A stretch of DNA of 64,000 bases from Anaeramoeba flamelloides (GCA_027625915.1 JANTQA010000060.1:2356001-2420000); one strand, 5' to 3'. Counted from the first letter of the stretch, positions 11,975 through 23,508 are shown. The notes: generated by a model from the sequence alone, not told the origin. A program made the numbers and translations.

Positions 11975-12330
11975 CAGCTGTTGTGTTTTTTTTTGATTTG
12001 AGAAATTAAAAACAAAATTTATTAAATTTATTTTTTTATTTCTTAAAATAAAAAACAACCTAAAGTTAGCTTTTCCGAGTTTTCAAAGGAATAGAGATAA
12101 ATGGTTTTTTTTTTTTCTCAATTCTTTTGGATTCTGGAAAAGCACAGTACCACACAGCATAACAAGGCACTTTCACAGAAAAAATGATCAATATCTTCAT
12201 CTATTTCCGAGTTATGGTATTTTTTGCATAGATTGAAAGATTTTGTTTCTATTTTATTCTTATCATACACATAAGAATATCTGTTTAAATAATTTGTGAA
12301 GTTTCGTAATTTTAGAATGGGAGTTGAACC
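11975..12330 (-). mobile_element. 5'-truncated LINE-like 3' end with palindromic tail
   Basis: On the minus strand, about 12330-12150 encodes a fragment ending the reverse transcriptase region: LCKKYHNSEIDEDIDHFF followed by C (a CxxxH...HxxxC-type zinc motif as seen at LINE RT C-termini). Its 3' side continues into palindromic modules C (12142-12070, CTTTTCC...GGAAAAG) and B (12058-11975, GTTGT...ACAAC with AATTTGAGAAATAAA-type core). The same order of parts is seen on the + strand at 12900-13310, 20149-20570 and 26225-26690. It is only a short relic. The LINE call rests on the zinc-like motif and the A-rich tails of other copies. Confidence 0.4.
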
Positions 12331-12359
12331 TTTTCATTTTAAATATTTTTTTGTTGTTA

Positions 12360-12555
12360 CAGTCAGTTTCACTTTTAAGGCACAAACTTTCAACGAAATT
12401 TAAGGCACAAAAAAATCTCAAATTAAGGCACAAAATTTGGAATTTCATTTTTTACAATTTATTTTTACTAGAATCTGAATTTTGTGCCTTAATTTGAGAT
12501 TTTTTTGTGCCTTAAATTTCGTTGAAAGTTTGTGCCTTAAAAGTGAAACTGACTG
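12360..12555. mobile_element. palindromic TA-flanked MITE (family M1), best copy
   Basis: This 196-bp unit is an almost perfect hairpin. It begins CAGTCAGTTTCACTTTTAAG and ends with the complement, and TA lies immediately outside both ends (12358-12359 and 12556-12557). Each arm repeats the phrase AAGGCACAAA three times. The CAGT ends and TA target fit a Tc1/mariner-derived MITE. Further copies lie at 24910, 36222 and 55913. The near-identity of the two arms suggests this copy is the youngest of the four. Confidence 0.85.
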
Positions 12556-12589
12556 TAGTTTTTTTAATTTTTTGTTTAGTTTATATTCA

Positions 12590-13310
12590 AAGATTTTTCA
12601 CAATTCTTTTTAATTCCATAAAAACACGGTTAGCTTCTCTTGAGTTTTCTGTTTATTTGGAAAATCAATAGATTTTTGTTATGTTGTTTTATATATTCTT
12701 TTTTTTTTAGATGGAAAAAACTCATAGATTTTACAGATAAAACCGAAAACGCCACAAAATCTAAATACAAAAAGTGGTTAGAATGGAAGTTTTCTACTTT
12801 CATATTAAAATTAAGAAATTTTCAAAAATTAGATAATCAGATATTCATATGTATATAAGAAGAATAAAATAAAAACTAAAAATATTAATTTGTGTAAAAA
12901 TAGATTTCAACTTAATAACAGATGAAGATATTGATCATTTTGGACAAGTCTGTGAATACTTATAAAGAAAATTAAATAATTTGGATTGAAGAATAAATTC
13001 AAATTAACAAAAAAAAAAAAAAAAAAAAACAAGAATAATTATTGCCCTTGCTGTTTGTAAATGAGAAAAAAAAATTCTGATTCTTGATTATAATTTCTAA
13101 ATAAAAAAAAAGGGAAATTGGGAAAGATTGATCAAGTTTATAGAATGCCATAGAGTGTCTATTTTTTTTTTTTAAATAAAGAAATACAAATAACATTTTT
13201 GAAATTTTCTTTTATTTCTTAAATTAAAAAAGAACTAACAGTTATTTTTCTGAAGATTTTCTGTTTTATATGTGAAATATATTATTTTTACAAATAAAAA
13301 GAAATTAAAA
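12590..13310 (+). mobile_element. LINE-like 3' fragment with palindromic tail
   Basis: Positions 12713-12855 read WKKLIDFTDKTENATKSKYK and on through LRNFQKLDNQIF. They are followed, in a shifted frame, by ITDEDIDHFG at about 12915-12950, matching the EDIDHF motif of the other tails. Positions 13050-13150 correspond to the NDKENYDSLLKFLN segment of the 20-kb copy. The unit then passes through CATAGAGTGTC into modules B (about 13160-13236) and A (13245-13310). A poly(A) tract at 13009-13029 interrupts the unit. It is clearly non-functional. Confidence 0.4.
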
Positions 13311-14757
13311 ACACTAATATTGGTTTTGTTAATTAAAAATATTTGGTTTTAAAATCAATGATTAACTGGTCTTATTATACAATTATGGAAGCTCTGACAA
13401 TTGATTTTTTTTCAGGTGGAATATATTAAAATTAAGAATTTTCATCATTTCAGTTGAATTTAAAACTCTAAATATTGTTAGAGGAAAACACACACATCCT
13501 TTAAATTAGAAAAAAATAATTAATATCTCTAAATGTTTTAATTTTTTTATGTTATCAAAGAAAATATGTTTAAAATAAAAAAATTAAGTAAATCAAATAA
13601 TTATTTTGTTGTAATTTTTTATGTAATTTAAAGCTTTAATTAAGAAATTTGTAATTATTTATACAGAACTAATCTTATCAATTATATGAAATACTCTAAT
13701 GTTAAAAATAAAGAAATATTCAAGGAAAAAAGTATTTAATAAAATTATACTGACAATTTAAATTTCTAATGGGAAAATTTAGAACTAATTATCATTTTTT
13801 TTTTTTTTTCAATATGGAATTAAGGGTTTCATTTAGGATTTTGAATTTACAAAATATATTTTATAAAAAGGATGGAAAGAACAACTAGTAACGGTAAATA
13901 CAATATCTTGATTTTGATACTCGATTTTGAAAGAAAAATGAGACAATAATATAACAGTTTAAGAAATGATGAGATAAAATAAAATTGTTGTCAAAGTGTA
14001 AGAGTGAAAGAAAAATCAGGAAATGGTGAATTTTTCCTATCTATTACAATGAACAAAATAATATTTGCACAACAACTATAATCCATTTCATAAAATAAAA
14101 TCTTTTTTTTTATTTCAATTTCCCAAAAAAAAAACATCTAATTCACTATCCAATAGTATCACTTAGCTTAAAATAATTTTTGAAAGTTAAATCCTTGATT
14201 TTTTCAATAAATTGTAAATTAGTAATGAAATTTGTTGAAAATATTTCTTATATTTCTCATTTTTTTATAAATTTTAAAAAAATTTAATGATGAAAATTAT
14301 TTATCAAAAACTTTAATCTATTTTTTGAGAAAAATTTTTCAATTTGATCCTTCATTTTAAGAATTAATTTTTTTAGAATAGAATTTTTGAAATGAATACC
14401 TTATTCAGTTATTGTTTGTTGCTGGTTTCCTAATTTTATTAATGTATAGATCTTATATAAAAAATAAATACACATTTTTATTTTGAAATATATGGTTAAA
14501 CATGCCAACATGTATTATTTTGAGGACAGTAGCGAAATATTAATCAAGTAAAAATTTTATTAATATATTCAGTTGGTAATTAAAAAAAGGAACTTTTGAT
14601 TATAAAAATTTGATAGGGTTTTTATCAAAAAAAAAGGAATTATTTCCATGATCAGATAATTAATCTTTAGAAATTGAAGGTTATTTTTAAAAATACCTTT
14701 AGTGGTATTTATGTAGTATTTTTATTGAACTAAAAATTCGAAATGGTGCCCTAACTA
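13311..14757. other. non-coding AT-rich interval
   Basis: I see no exon, no inverted repeat pair and no match to the repeat families above. It holds only A/T homopolymers. Confidence 0.4.
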
Positions 14758-16091
14758 TTGTGGAAAAAAATTGTTACAGGGAAAAAAAAGTGAGACACTA
14801 ATTTTGTCAAAAATCAAAAAATTTTATGCTAACATCTGTAAAACTGATCAAAAACACCAGTTTTTTTTGAAGATAATAAAATTCAAATGGGGATTAAAAG
14901 CTTTTCAATGGTACAGTATTGAACATAGATTTTACTTTGATTTCAATTTCATCAAGATTCTTCAAGAAGAAATGTCAGAAAAATTAAATTTTTATTATAA
15001 AACTAAATCTTCACAGAAATGAAGAATTATCACTATTTTTAATCTTTGCCATTTCAAATGTTATTGTTAAAATTAGAGACTCATGGGTTACTTCTTTGAA
15101 TTTCCAATCGATTGCTTTGGGCCTTTAATCTTGAATGTTGATAATCAATGCAATTTTTAAAAAAATTAAGTTTTAGTAAGATTTACAATGATACTAATAA
15201 ATTCAAATTTATTCTTACAAATTTTTAGTTAAATTTCCATTTTTGAATCTCAATGATCTCAATAAAGAAAACAACTCAAGAGAAAGAATCTTTTGAAAGT
15301 TAAGTCAATTTTACCTCATTTCTTCAGATTAAAACATTTATAATAGGCTAATTCAAAGCTTGTGAAAACAAATTTGTAAAATGGAAAATGAATTAAAAAT
15401 TTTCAGATATTTCTTTGAATTTATCTGTATATCAAATAATCAGAAATTGGCCTTTTTCACAATTTCTTTATCTTACTAATAAATTCCAAAAAAAAGTTTG
15501 AAACTTTTTGGTTCGTTTTTCATTTTTTTATTATTCTTGTAAACTAGACTTTCAATTATTTTTTTTTCGAACAACATTCTTGTTGTCAATTTTATTTACA
15601 AGTTTCTTTGTATTTAGACAATAAAATTCTTTCTTCAAAACTAGCGAAAAATATTTTCAAAAATTGGATATTGAACAAAAAAATAAAGAACATTTATGTA
15701 AATTTGTCAGTAATAAGAATTGAGTGTTGCTCAAGAACTCACATAGTAATTCAGATTAAATATTAAAGAGTTGTCGATGAACGTCGTAATTTAAGAGATA
15801 TGAGTTGTATAAAAAATGAACTTTTTACGTATTTTTGCCACTGTTTACAATCAAAAATATAATATTTGATTTTTATGAAATTCTTCTTGAGGAATCTTGA
15901 TGAAATTGAAATTAAAAAAAAAAGTTCAATACTGTCCTTCTTAAAAGCTATTAATCCCGATTTGGATTCTTATTATCTTCAAAAAATTCTCTTGGTTTTG
16001 ATCAGTTTTACTGATGTTAGCATAAAATTTTTTTATTTTTGACAAAATAAGTGTCCCACTTTTTTTTCCCTGTAACAATTTTTTTCCACAA
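14758..16091. mobile_element. 1.3-kb foldback element with ~230-bp terminal inverted repeats
   Basis: The left end (14758 on: TTGTGGAAAAAAATTGTTAC, then AGGGAAAAAAAAGTGAGACA) is mirrored by 16091 backwards. The arms extend about 230 bp to the paired blocks AATTTCATCAAGATTC / GAATCTTGATGAAATT. An internal TACAGGG and the AAGTG(A/G)GACAC phrase recall Tc1/mariner ends, though the mirror symmetry extends 18 bp further out. The middle contains a segment shared in inverse with 6335-6500. No transposase frame is visible, so it is a non-autonomous element. Confidence 0.7.
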
Positions 16092-16570
16092 CAAAAATTG
16101 AGTTTTTTCAAAAATCAAAAGAAAAATCTTTTTCAAGTAAAAAAAAATTTGATTTGAAGGATAATTGTAATCTCAAAAAACTGTTTGTTCCTAAAAATAC
16201 CATTGTTTATGATTTCAGTTAAACCACTTTTTCAAAAACTATTTGCACATCACAAAATCATTCTCCTAAAGTCTGACAAAAAAGATTAAAAGAGTGGTAA
16301 AAAGAGGTCTAATGTTGTTTTTTGGTTGTAGTAAATCAACTCTTCAATACTTGTTTCTTTAGCTAATTTTAAAAACGGTATTCAAATTGTACAAATAATA
16401 GTGTATTTCGAAAAAAAAAGTAAGTTCAAACCAAAAGAAATGTGTTTTTCAGATATGTGTGTTTTGATCTGAAATGAAATCTAATTCAAATTTTTTACAA
16501 GCCCGATTTCAACTTTCCATTTTTCTTGTTTTTCTAATTTTTTGTTTTGCCATTAGACTCAACTACCGTA

Positions 16571-19500
16571 ATGTCCACACACAAAAAAAAAATAATTTAC
16601 ATACTTCTCGATGGTATTGGTGATATAAACTGTCAGGTTTTAAATGGTAAAACCCCATTACAAGCATGTGATTGTCCAACACTTGATGCAATTGCAAAAA
16701 GCGGCGTAAGTGGGCTACTGGACCCTGTTGAGCCAGGTTTAGCCTGTGGAAGCGATACGGCACATTTAAACATCTTTGGTTACAACCCTAGGAAATGTTA
16801 CAGAGGTCGTGGCTCTTTTGAGTCTTTAGGATCTGGAATGAAAATGAAACCTGGAGACATTGCTTTTAAGGTTCGAATTTACTTTTTTTATTGAAATGGT
16901 TTTCAAGTTTTGTCCAATAGTGTGATTTCTTTCTCGTTTTAGCTTTTGATTTGTTTTTCCATTTTTTTTTTTTTGTTGAACTTTTTTAATACCAAAATTC
17001 ACAAATTATATTTAAACCTTTTCTTTTGTTTGCTTTGCCAAAAAAGAAAAACTATACACCCTAAAATTTTTATTAAAAGAAAAACAAGTGGGTAAGGAAA
17101 CATATACTCTTTTTTGCACAACCAAAATTGTTGGGATGGTACTATTTGTTGAAAAATAAATTGATCAAAATTTCCATTCAGATTTCCATAAAAAATTGTT
17201 TCAAAGGTGTAAAGGTCAATAAAGCTTTCATTTTTTAATTCCATAAAGAGACTTCGGATATTAATTTCCGTCTTTTAAGAGTTATACTTTGGTGTTTTAT
17301 TTCAAATCTTGTGAGGAAAGGATTTTTTGGAAATTGGAATAAAAATTTTGTTCCTTTTATTTTTCAATTTATAGCACTTTAGAAACAATTTACTTTTTTT
17401 TTATTTTTTCAGTTCATAATTGCAAAACAATTATTAGTGATAGTTGTTGTAAAAAAAGTGAGTAAACAAAGTTTTAAAAAGGTGTGAATATAACGACTTA
17501 AAATGGGTGCATTAAACAGTTTTAAGTATCTCTTATAAAACTTTTATTGCGCAATTTTTTAATCAACTGAACCAATCAAAAATATTAAAGTATCCTTCGT
17601 GCTCAACAATCCAAAAATTCAGATCATTTTTCAACTGCCGAAATAGAGATTATGTTATAAAAAAAAATTCTCATAATTTTTGTTCTTTATATTTAAAATA
17701 TGAAAATAAGGAAGCAAAGAAAATACAGATCACTTATTATTCTATATGGCATTTATCTGAAAATGGTAGACTAATATTTCGAGAAAAAAATTAAAAGAAT
17801 TAAATTTCAATGAAATAATTCCAAGCCAAGACAGCTTAAAATTATTTTCATTAATTAATAATTGTGAAATCTAGGATTTTACGCTTAAATTTCCTTTCAG
17901 AAATTTAAGTATATGGAAATTCTCATTGAGTGTTCTTTACACTTCTTCCCCAATACTGATAAATTGCAATTTATGTTTGGAAATTATTACTTGATTTTCC
18001 TTTTTGAAATTTTGATTCTCAAACTTGAATAAAGCATTTTATGAAATCAAGTGTTAAGAAACTCTGTAAAATTAGTTGTTCTTCAAAATATTCTTTGTTC
18101 AGTGACTATTTGATAAGAAACAGTTCGAAGATTTAAAAAATGGAAATTGAACGAAAAATTTTTTGAAATTTATTAGAATTTATCAGTAATAACAATAATA
18201 AACGAATTTTTTATTCTAATTGAAGAAATAGTATTGCTTTAAAAGCATTACTAATGTTTTATATAACAATAAGGGTAAAACTATAGTTAATTACCAAACT
18301 TTAGTATTAGAAAATAATTCAACCATGATTTTTTTGGAAAAAGAAAAATATTTTTTCAGTTTTTTTAATACCAAAGAGAAGTAATTTAACAAAATTACCC
18401 CCTGTTTGGCTGAAACCCTAAATTTATTTTGAGTTTTAAAAATATTTTTTTTTTTATATATAGTAGTGAAAAAAAATACCTGACATGAAAAAAATACCGT
18501 ACAGGATTTTTAATTGTGAATATTAGGAAAATTGTTGCGTAATTGCAAATATTTAAAATCAATTCTTTCAATAAATAACCAAATTTTTTATGAAAAAAGT
18601 AATAAATCCTCCCAAAATTCATTAAAGTGAGGTGCCTATCGAATACTCAAGTAATTGTTTGATAGCCTAAGTAGACAACTTTTTTTGAAAATCAATTAAG
18701 TTTTATATAGTTTTGATATAAATTTGGAAAATGATCATTTTTATTCTTGTTTTTGGATTGATTGAATGGTATTTTGAACAAGTGTAATTTAATTAATCAT
18801 AATTCTAATAAGTTGGTGAGTTATTGTTTAAAAAGTTTTATTTCTTAAATAAAAGGATTTGATTAAAAATATTTTCAATTAAACAACAATTTTCCTACTA
18901 TTAACAATTAAAAATCCTGTACGGTATTTTTTTCATGCCAGGTATTTTTTTCACTACTATATAAACCCCAATTCAAAATTTTTTAAACACCAAAATTCAA
19001 TTTTTGAAAAAAAAAATCAAATTTAATCAATTCTTAAAGAAAAAATACCAAATTAGAACCATTTGCTAATTGAAATGTTAACACTTGTTTATAAATTACA
19101 ATACTCACAAAACAAAAAATAAATAATTATCAATACAAATAAATCAAGGGTGTGTTAAAAATTTTGGAGAGAGCAAAACAAAATAAAACATTCGTAAATT
19201 TGTTTAAATTCTATTAGGAATATTGATCGATCAAAGGTTAGATAGCAACTAATTTTATTTGAGTTCTTCTATTTGGAACAACTCAATTTTAACACCAATA
19301 TCAATTGTTAAAAAAAAAATATGATCGAACTGAAACAAGTTAGGTAATTCAAAAAATAAAGTTAAGGAAAACAAAAAACTAAAAGATGAAAAAATGATTT
19401 TCATATTTTTTTTACAAAAATCAAAATTATTTCCAATTTGAATGCAATTGTATTATTATGATTCTTTGGAACATTTTGGCTGTGTGGAAAATTTTGAATT

Positions 19501-22500
19501 TTAGTTTACAATCTATAATAAAATGTTGGGTATCCAACGATTAGTTGTTATATTTGGAATTTAGCCTCATCTAATTTTTTATAACCTTATAAAAATTTAA
19601 AAAATTTTTCAAACCTAATAAGGCCTAAAGTAAACATTATTAAAAAACAATGATTCATAATTTGTATAAAATCTTTTTTAAAAAATTTCATTCAATTACT
19701 CAATTTTTTTTTTTTTTTTTAAATATCATTATATTAACAATATTGCAAATAGTGTAATTTTGCCTGTTTGGATCCCAAAACAAATATTGTAGTTAAACGA
19801 AGAGCTTCGAGAAAATTTGAAATAAATGGGCCAATTTTATGTGAATATTTATCTGGAACGTAAGTTTAATTTTAGGATTTTCATTTGGTTTAAGGAGACT
19901 TTTTTTTTTCATGTTATATTTTCTACAATTCCAGAAAAAACGAACCAAAATCAATGTTATGAATGTGATGATAATGTATACTATTTAAAGTCTGGAAAAG
20001 CACGAATATTAGGAAACACTTAACCATCAATTTTTGTATTTTTTTATTTTGCATTCTGAAAGTAACCAAAAAAACCAAAATATAGTCTTGAATTGAATCA
20101 CAGAAAAAAAAATCACAAAAACCTGAATTATCAGTAATATACTTTTAAAAAAAAACAATTTTCTTATCATTGGTTAATGATAAAGAAAATTATGATTCTT
20201 TATTAAAATTTCTAAATAAAAATTTAAAATCTGGACAACCTCATGAAAGTCGCCGTAGAGTGTCGTAGAGTGCCTAGCTTTTCCAGAATTCAAAAGAATT
20301 GAGTAAAATCTTTGATTTTTCTCCATTCTTTTAAATTCTGGAAAAGCTAACTGCGTGTTTTTTTTAATTTAAGAAATAAACCGAAGATTTCATTATTTTT
20401 TTATTTCTGAAATTTTAAAAAAAACCGCCATCAAGTGCCTAAGTGTTCTAGAATTTTCAGTTTGCTTGTAAAATCAATATATTTTACATATAAAACAGAA
20501 AACCTCAAGAAAAGCTAATGGTTGTAAAAGAAAATTAATTTCCTTCCTTCAAAATAAAAAAAAAAAAAAAAAGAACCAATTTTCAGAGGAACCATCTTCA
20601 TGATCTAAAATTTTGGATTTGATAAAAAGGGATATAAAATTAGGAACAAAATCCCTCTTAATTTCAGTAGTTTTTCAAAATTCTTGAGAGAATATCCATA
20701 TTCACTCTCTTACTAAACCCCAATTCAAATTTTTTAACATACCAAAGTTCAATTTTTGAAAAAAAAAAATTTTATTTAATCAAATCTAGAAGAAATACTA
20801 AATTAGAACCATTCACTAATTGAATTGTTATTAATGATTTATAATTTCAATACCCACAAAACAAAAAAATAAATAATTAATCAATCAAGATAAATCAATA
20901 CTGTTGTAAAAATTCTGGAGTGAGAATTTATTATTAAGGGTTAAATGTTAAAAAAACACTTAATATCGGAAAGAGAGAGTTTTGAAGTGACTACATTTGT
21001 ATCCTCCAATTCAAAGAGTGTCTATATATAAGGTGCCTAGAAACCATTATTAGAAATATTTGAATCTTAATTTAGTTTTTTAAAAAAAAATTATTGGTAA
21101 ATTTGTTGATATTCAATTAGGAATATTATTATTGATCTATCAAAAGGCACAATATACCCAACACATTTTATTTGAGTTTTTTCTATTTAATAAAAACTCA
21201 AGTGTCGCTAATATCAATCATTCTAAAAAAAAATTTCGATCTAATGTTAAATATTACATAATCGAGAGAGTGAAGTGACAATAAAAAACTAAAAGATGAA
21301 AAAAATATTGAAAATATTTTTCAAAAAATCAAAATTATTTGCAATTCGAATGAAATTGTATTATGGTATTGTAGTTTTTTAAACTGTTTTTAAGATTTTG
21401 AATGTTAGGTAATATTCGATAAATTCAAATTAATGTTTTGGAAAAGTTAATAGAGTTTTTTTTTAATTTGAGAAATAAAAAAAAAAACAAATGAAACACA
21501 TAACTAATTTGGTATTAATATTTTTAAAGGATCAAAAAAAAAAAAATCAAATTAAATCGAATTTAATGAAAACACAACATATAAAAAACAAAGAAATTGA
21601 AATTAAATGATGTAAAAATATTTTTATTGATAGGTATGTGGTAAAAATAAGCTCTAAACTTTCGAAAAAAAATAATAAAATAAAATAATCCATATTTTTA
21701 AAGTAATTGGGGATTATTCAAAAAATAAATAAATTTCTTTTAATTTATTCTTCTTTTCAAATTCTGAATATAAAAAAACAATAAAATACATTTTTTTTTT
21801 TTTTTTTTTTTCCATCAAAATATACTGATTACTAATCTTTTATATTGATTGAATTCCATAGTAAACTTGAGAAATATCCAAATCATAGTATTGAGGTTAA
21901 ATATGCAACAGAACATCGATGTGGAGTTACTCTTCATGGGCCAAATTTAACAGATCAAATTTTGGGAACTGATCCATTAAAAGACAATTTACCTTTAATT
22001 GAATCAAAGCCTTTAAATGGAACGGAATCTGCACTTTTAACAAGTAATATTGTCAATTATGTTCATGAAACTTTCCACAAGTTATTATCAAAGCACGAAA
22101 TTAATATTAAAAGAGAGAAAGAAGGGAAAACAGTTGCAAATATTGTTTTACTTCGGGGCCCAGGCGAAAAAATCAATGTTACCCGGTTTAATAAATTGCA
22201 TAACTTATCAGGATTCATGATTGCACCAACTGCGATCATTAAAGGAATTGGTATTTCAATTGGTCTTCCAATTGTAAACGTAAAGGGCGCAACTGGAGAC
22301 TATAATTCAAACCTTCTTGCAAAGGGCGATGCATTAATTGAAAATATCACAAAGGATAAATACAATTTTGGCTTTGTTCATGTAAAGGGGATCGATGATG
22401 CAAGTCATGATGGTGAACCAGAATTGAAAAGAGACTTAATTCAAAAAGGAGAGGAAATGATCACCAAAATTGTCAATGCCCTGGCAAAAATTGAAGATGA

Positions 22501-22762
22501 TACAGAGTATTTAATCGTGGTTTCTGGGGACCATACAACACCTTGTGGTTATAAAGATCATAGTTTTGAACCCGTGCCCCTTACAGTTTCAACCATCCAA
22601 AGAACCTATAACGTTTTAAATGGAATACAAGAGAAAGGAGAATTTGTATTAGGATCGGATCAAGTAGAAAAGTATGATGAAATTTCTGTTTCTAGTGGGC
22701 AATTAGGCAGATTTCCTGGCTCAGAAATAATGGAAATGATCAAATTCTTTAAAGACAATTAA
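16571..22762 (+). CDS. apgM: 2,3-bisphosphoglycerate-independent phosphoglycerate mutase, archaeal (apgM) type, three exons
   Basis: Exons are 16571-16870, 19753-19859 and 21862-22762 (phases 0 and 2), giving 435 aa. It interconverts 3- and 2-phosphoglycerate in glycolysis and belongs to the alkaline-phosphatase metalloenzyme superfamily. Exon 1 has the metal-site start (YILLDGIGD), the TPLQACDCPTLDAIA block and the nucleophile region GSDTAHLNIFGYNPRKCYRG. The 107-bp exon 2 supplies CNFACLDPKTNIVVKRRASR and GPILCEYLSG. Exon 3 has EHRCGVTLHGPNLTD, GTDPLKDNLP, HVKGIDDASHDGE and the late metal ligands GDHTTPCGYKDHS, ending GRFPGSEIMEMI. The joined length and order match the family. The start at 16571 (MSTHKKK) is the first ATG of the frame. 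Both introns contain dispersed repeats, and a transposon-like unit starts 60 bp after the stop. This enzyme type is known from archaea and some anaerobic protists and is unlike the animal cofactor-dependent enzyme. Confidence 0.94.
18461..18959. mobile_element. TA-flanked element, 499 bp (family M4), copy with both ends
   Basis: It begins TAGTAGTGAAAAAAAATACC and ends GGTATTTTTTTCACTACTA, with TA just outside each end. The inverted repeats are about 70 bp and include the paired block ACCGTACAGGATTTTTAATT. Internal sequence is shared with a reversed copy at 36655-37131 and a direct copy at about 60160-60520 (GAACAAGTGTAATTT, AGTAATTGTTTGATAG). It has no coding capacity. The Tc1/mariner-like assignment rests on the TA target only. 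Confidence 0.75.
18965..19515 (+). repeat. dispersed repeat family A, full direct copy
   Basis: It starts AACCCCAATTCAAAATTTTT right beside the 18461-18959 element and ends near TGTGGAAAATTTTGAATTTT. It matches 20715-21400 in direct orientation and 6950-7535 in inverted orientation along its whole length. Confidence 0.65.
20149..20570 (+). mobile_element. LINE-like 3' end: coding relic, three palindromic modules, poly(A)
   Basis: An open stretch at 20149-20268 encodes LVNDKENYDSLLKFLNKN and ends GQPHESRRRVS before a stop. The LLxFLNKxxxxG pattern resembles the last residues of LINE reverse transcriptase proteins. The stop lies inside the linker GTAGAGTGTCGTAGAGTGCC. Then follow palindromic modules C (20277-20352), B (20355-20427) and A (20448-20519), and an A-rich tail from about 20550 (TTCAAAATAAAAAAA). 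This is the clearest example of the arrangement in the window. It is 5'-truncated. Confidence 0.5.
20715..21400 (+). repeat. dispersed repeat family A, second direct copy in the same gene
   Basis: It matches 18965-19515 block by block (AACCCCAATTCAAA, AAATTAGAACCATT, AACTAAAAGATGAAAAAA, AAAATCAAAATTATTT) but has extra sequence around 20960-21060. That extra sequence includes a stray GTGCCTAG linker. Confidence 0.65.
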
Positions 22763-22822
22763 AAAATATTTTCGAGAAATGATTGAAATTTTTTTATTAT
22801 TATATTTTAATAAACCATTTTA

Positions 22823-23508
22823 CAGTCAAAGGGGCCCAGTTGTAATGGGTGAATTACACGTGTTTAAAGGATTTGCATGGATATTAGAAGATTAAATTTA
22901 TTTTGGAAATTTTCAAAATTGAAATCATTTTTTCATATTTTTGTTTTTTTTTTTTTTTTCCATTTTTTTTGACAAGTTCATTCAGTTGCAAAAATTTTTT
23001 TTATTGCAAGATCAATAGTTACTTGGTAAAAACATGTTATTCTAAGGTTATTGTAATTGATGAAATGTTTGTTGAGAAATTATATTGATTTCTATTGGAA
23101 TTTTATTTAATCTTTGATCCTGATATTTGAATTAAGAAAAGTGAAAAATTTTCATTTCATTTTCATTACTTTTTCAAATAGTGACCACAAATCCCAACCT
23201 ACTTCGTTTGGAGACTTGATTTCTAAAAGAAAAGCATGGAAAATTAAGTGAAAATTGTTTCCTCTTTAAAATTAAAATATCAGGAGAGATCAAAACCAAC
23301 ATTCTTGTTTTTCTCAATAGTAACCTAAGAATTTAAAGTTTTTCGATTTTTAAGGAAATATATTGATTAATTAGTTTTATTTCAGACTTATATCAACAAT
23401 TATTTGATATGTATTATTCTACTGATTTCTTATTTGTTTCTCAAAGATCAATTATATAAAATAATTGATATTTGAAAAGAATGCTGTTTTTGGATGCACC
23501 TTTGAAAG
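22823..23508 (+). mobile_element. TA-type element with CAGTCAAAGGGG end (family M5), copy 1
   Basis: It starts after TA at 22821-22822 with CAGTCAAAGGGGCCCAG, only 60 bp past the phosphoglycerate mutase stop, and ends near 23508 (TGGATGCACCTTTGAAAG). Its full length aligns, reversed, with 48486-48997 (GTGAATTACACGTGTTTAAA, TTTATTTTGGAAATTTTC, GATCAATTATATAAAATAAT). A short coding-looking stretch near its start is only part of the repeat. The Tc1/mariner-like assignment comes from the end sequence and TA. Confidence 0.65.

Larger units (their letters stand above)
16871..19752 (+). other. intron 1 of phosphoglycerate mutase (2,882 bp)
   Basis: The donor is GTTCGA and the acceptor is TTGCAAATAG. 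It contains a hairpin-related segment near 18000-18195, the TA-flanked element 18461-18959 and the family A copy 18965-19515. The rest is AT-rich. Positions 17000-17250 are somewhat less AT-rich, but I recognise nothing there. Confidence 0.85.
19860..21861 (+). other. intron 2 of phosphoglycerate mutase (2,002 bp)
   Basis: The donor is GTAAGT and the acceptor is TTCCATAG. It contains a LINE-like tail with palindromic modules (20149-20570) and a second family A copy (20715-21400). A long T tract lies near the 3' end. Confidence 0.85.

Noticed and set aside
16999-17244. 81-codon minus-strand open frame within the mutase intron
   Set aside because: No recognised motif, no start context and no repeat partner that encodes a protein.
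22829-22895. Exon-like stretch after TTTTACAG encoding GPVVMGELHVFKGFAW and a stop
   Set aside because: It is the start of a transposon-like repeat also present reversed at 48486-48997, and the mutase C-terminus is already complete at 22762.
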